Positions 5,385 through 6,442 of a stretch of DNA of 6,442 nt are shown here, piece after piece. A program made the translations under genes and the position numbers. The notes beneath the pieces were generated by a model. That model saw only the letters and a list, made by a program, of their open reading frames with translations. It was not told where the DNA came from and did not search any database. The stretch is from an uncultured Clostridium sp. Lineage in GTDB: Bacteria > Bacillota > Clostridia > Clostridiales > Clostridiaceae. The DNA lies in NCBI GenBank assembly GCA_934746785.1, contig CAKVFO010000171.1, positions 1-6,442 on the forward strand. The letters run 5' to 3'. Position 1 is the first letter of the stretch. Every line of letters begins with the position of its first letter.

Positions 5385-6176
5385 ATGATTAAACTAATAG
5401 CAACAGATATGGATGGTACACTTCTTGATGAAAATGGCAAGTTACCAAAGGATTTTTTTGAAATTTTAGAAGAACTTAAGAAGAGGAAAATTAGGTTTGT
5501 AGTAGCAAGTGGAAGACCTTATTTTACTCTTTATGAAAATTTTAAACCTATAAGTGATGAATTATATTTTATATGTGATAATGGATCTTATATTGCGGAA
5601 AAGACTGAAGAGCCTAAAATAAGTGCAATAGATAAGGAATATATTAAAGAGGTAGTAGAAGTTTGTGATTCTATGGAGAATATAGAACTTATTTTATGTG
5701 GAACTAAAGGTGCATATCTTAGAAAATGTGATAGAGCATTTACTGATGAAATATATAAGTATTACATAAAAAGAGAAATAGTAAATGATTTAAATAATAT
5801 TGATGATGATATATTTAAAATTACTATTTGTGATTTAGAAGTTTCTAAAGAGCATTCATTTAAAGTATTAGATAAGTATTTTAAGGACAAGCTAAATGTA
5901 GTGGTATCAGGCAAACATTGGGTTGATATAAGTAATAAGGATGTTAATAAAGGTACTGCTTTAGAAAAAATTCAAATTGATGAAGATATATCTTATGAGG
6001 AAACTATGGTTTTTGGTGATTTCTATAATGATATATCAATGCTTAAAAAGGCACATTATAGCTTTGTTATGGAAAATGCTAATGAAGATATGAAACAGTA
6101 TGGGAATTACATAGCAGAAAGCAATACTAATAATGGAGTTATAAAAGCTATAAAAAAATATGTATTAAACAATTGA
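5385..6176 (+). CDS. Cof-type HAD-family phosphatase
   Basis: This 263-residue cytoplasmic hydrolase carries all HAD motifs: motif I DMDGTLL with nucleophile D8 and D10, motif II with S42 in VVASGRP, motif III with K189 in NKGTALEK, and motif IV GDFYNDISML with D212 and D216 for Mg2+. The insert between motifs II and III is the alpha/beta C2 cap typical of the Cof/YidA group, whose known members hydrolyse sugar phosphates and related small phosphates, often with broad specificity. AAAAAGGTGA (5371-5380) places the ribosome binding site properly for this ATG. It is the first gene of a probable two-gene unit with a MATE transporter, driven by a strong promoter under the putative DeoR operator. 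Since DeoR proteins sense phosphorylated sugars, a phosphosugar substrate is plausible, but the actual substrate cannot be read from the sequence. Confidence 0.93.
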   Translation: MIKLIATDMDGTLLDENGKLPKDFFEILEELKKRKIRFVVASGRPYFTLYENFKPISDELYFICDNGSYIAEKTEEPKISAIDKEYIKEVVEVCDSMENIELILCGTKGAYLRKCDRAFTDEIYKYYIKREIVNDLNNIDDDIFKITICDLEVSKEHSFKVLDKYFKDKLNVVVSGKHWVDISNKDVNKGTALEKIQIDEDISYEETMVFGDFYNDISMLKKAHYSFVMENANEDMKQYGNYIAESNTNNGVIKAIKKYVLNN

Positions 6177-6229
6177 GGATTAAAGCATATAATGAGTACT
6201 GAAAAATGTTTCAAAAGAGAAGGCAGGAT

Positions 6230-6442
6230 ATGATTAAGGATATGACTAAAGGAAATCCTGGGAAAATACTATTCTTATTTGCTGTTCCCATGGTTCTTGG
6301 AAATATGTTTCAGCAGTTTTATAGTATAATAGATTCAATTATTGTTGGCAAATTTATAGGGGCAGAAGCTTTAGCAGCAGTTGGAGCATCTTACCCTATA
6401 ACATTTGTTTGTATTACTATTGCAAATGGAGCAGGTATAGGA
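6230..6442 (+). CDS. MATE-family efflux transporter (N-terminal part, cut by window end)
   Basis: The first 71 codons are present and the frame stays open to the last base. After a short cytoplasmic start come GNPGKILFLFAVPMVLGN (first membrane helix), FQQFYSIIDSIIVG (second helix start), KFIGAEALAAVGASYP and a third hydrophobic stretch. These are the signature N-terminal blocks of the clostridial/NorM-DinF-like MATE group of cation-coupled multidrug exporters, normally about 450 residues with 12 helices. The chosen ATG has GAGAAGG (6217-6223) 6 bases upstream. An in-frame ATG at 6206 lacks a good ribosome binding site, and one at 6242 has too little spacing. It follows the HAD gene by 53 bases with no terminator, so it is probably cotranscribed. 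The substrate is unknown. Confidence 0.93.
   Translation, partial: MIKDMTKGNPGKILFLFAVPMVLGNMFQQFYSIIDSIIVGKFIGAEALAAVGASYPITFVCITIANGAGIG

Noticed and set aside
6165..6193. Perfect TATAAT (6188-6193) between the HAD and MATE genes
   Set aside because: The corresponding -35 (TTAAAC) matches only half the consensus, and such boxes are common in DNA this A/T-rich; cotranscription with HAD is simpler.
6192..6233. A 13-codon frame (MSTEKCFKREGRI) whose stop overlaps the MATE start as ATGA
   Set aside because: The overlap looks like translational coupling, but the nearest GAGG is 14 bases upstream of its ATG and the peptide is too short to judge; chance is more likely.

Overview
The window is low-GC DNA (roughly 30% by eye) with A/T-ending codons, strong GGAGG-type ribosome binding sites and short intergenic gaps rich in hairpins. 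Together with the gene families present (a glucose-family PTS enzyme IIA with a PRD antiterminator, a long clostridial-type M29 aminopeptidase, a DeoR regulator and a Cof-type HAD phosphatase), this points to a Clostridium sensu stricto-like Firmicute chromosome. No mobile element, CRISPR array, rRNA or tRNA was seen.

Layout. (1) 1-1138: the 3' end of a PTS enzyme IIA domain gene, followed 22 bases later by a BglG/LicT-type transcription antiterminator. The pair is closed by a strong intrinsic terminator at 1143-1190. (2) 1191-2201: an intergenic stretch with a compact, comparatively GC-rich foldable element, then a 276-residue protein that I do not recognise, ending in a perfect 19-bp inverted repeat. 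(3) 2202-4377: a control region with two small palindromes, then a 675-residue M29-family aminopeptidase with all six expected metal/catalytic residues and a helical N-terminal extension of about 250 residues. (4) 4434-6442: a DeoR-family repressor on the minus strand, divergent from a Cof-type HAD phosphatase that is followed by the start of a MATE-family transporter, cut by the window end.

How the genes work together. The PTS/antiterminator pair is a sugar uptake and sensing unit whose promoter and RNA target must lie outside the window. The DeoR/HAD/MATE cluster looks like a self-contained regulon. The 222-base divergent intergenic region holds two TTGAAA-N17-TATAAT promoters, one facing each way. 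Between their -35 boxes lie four TTATTG-type hexamers at exactly 10-bp spacing, a good candidate for the DeoR operator. The HAD transcript then has a hairpin-containing leader of about 95 nt.

Most of the window is ordinary clostridial metabolism. I see no clear new defence or mobile system. The observations most worth following are the phased operator array with its linked phosphatase/exporter pair, the foldable element at 1193-1240, and the unrecognised protein downstream of it.
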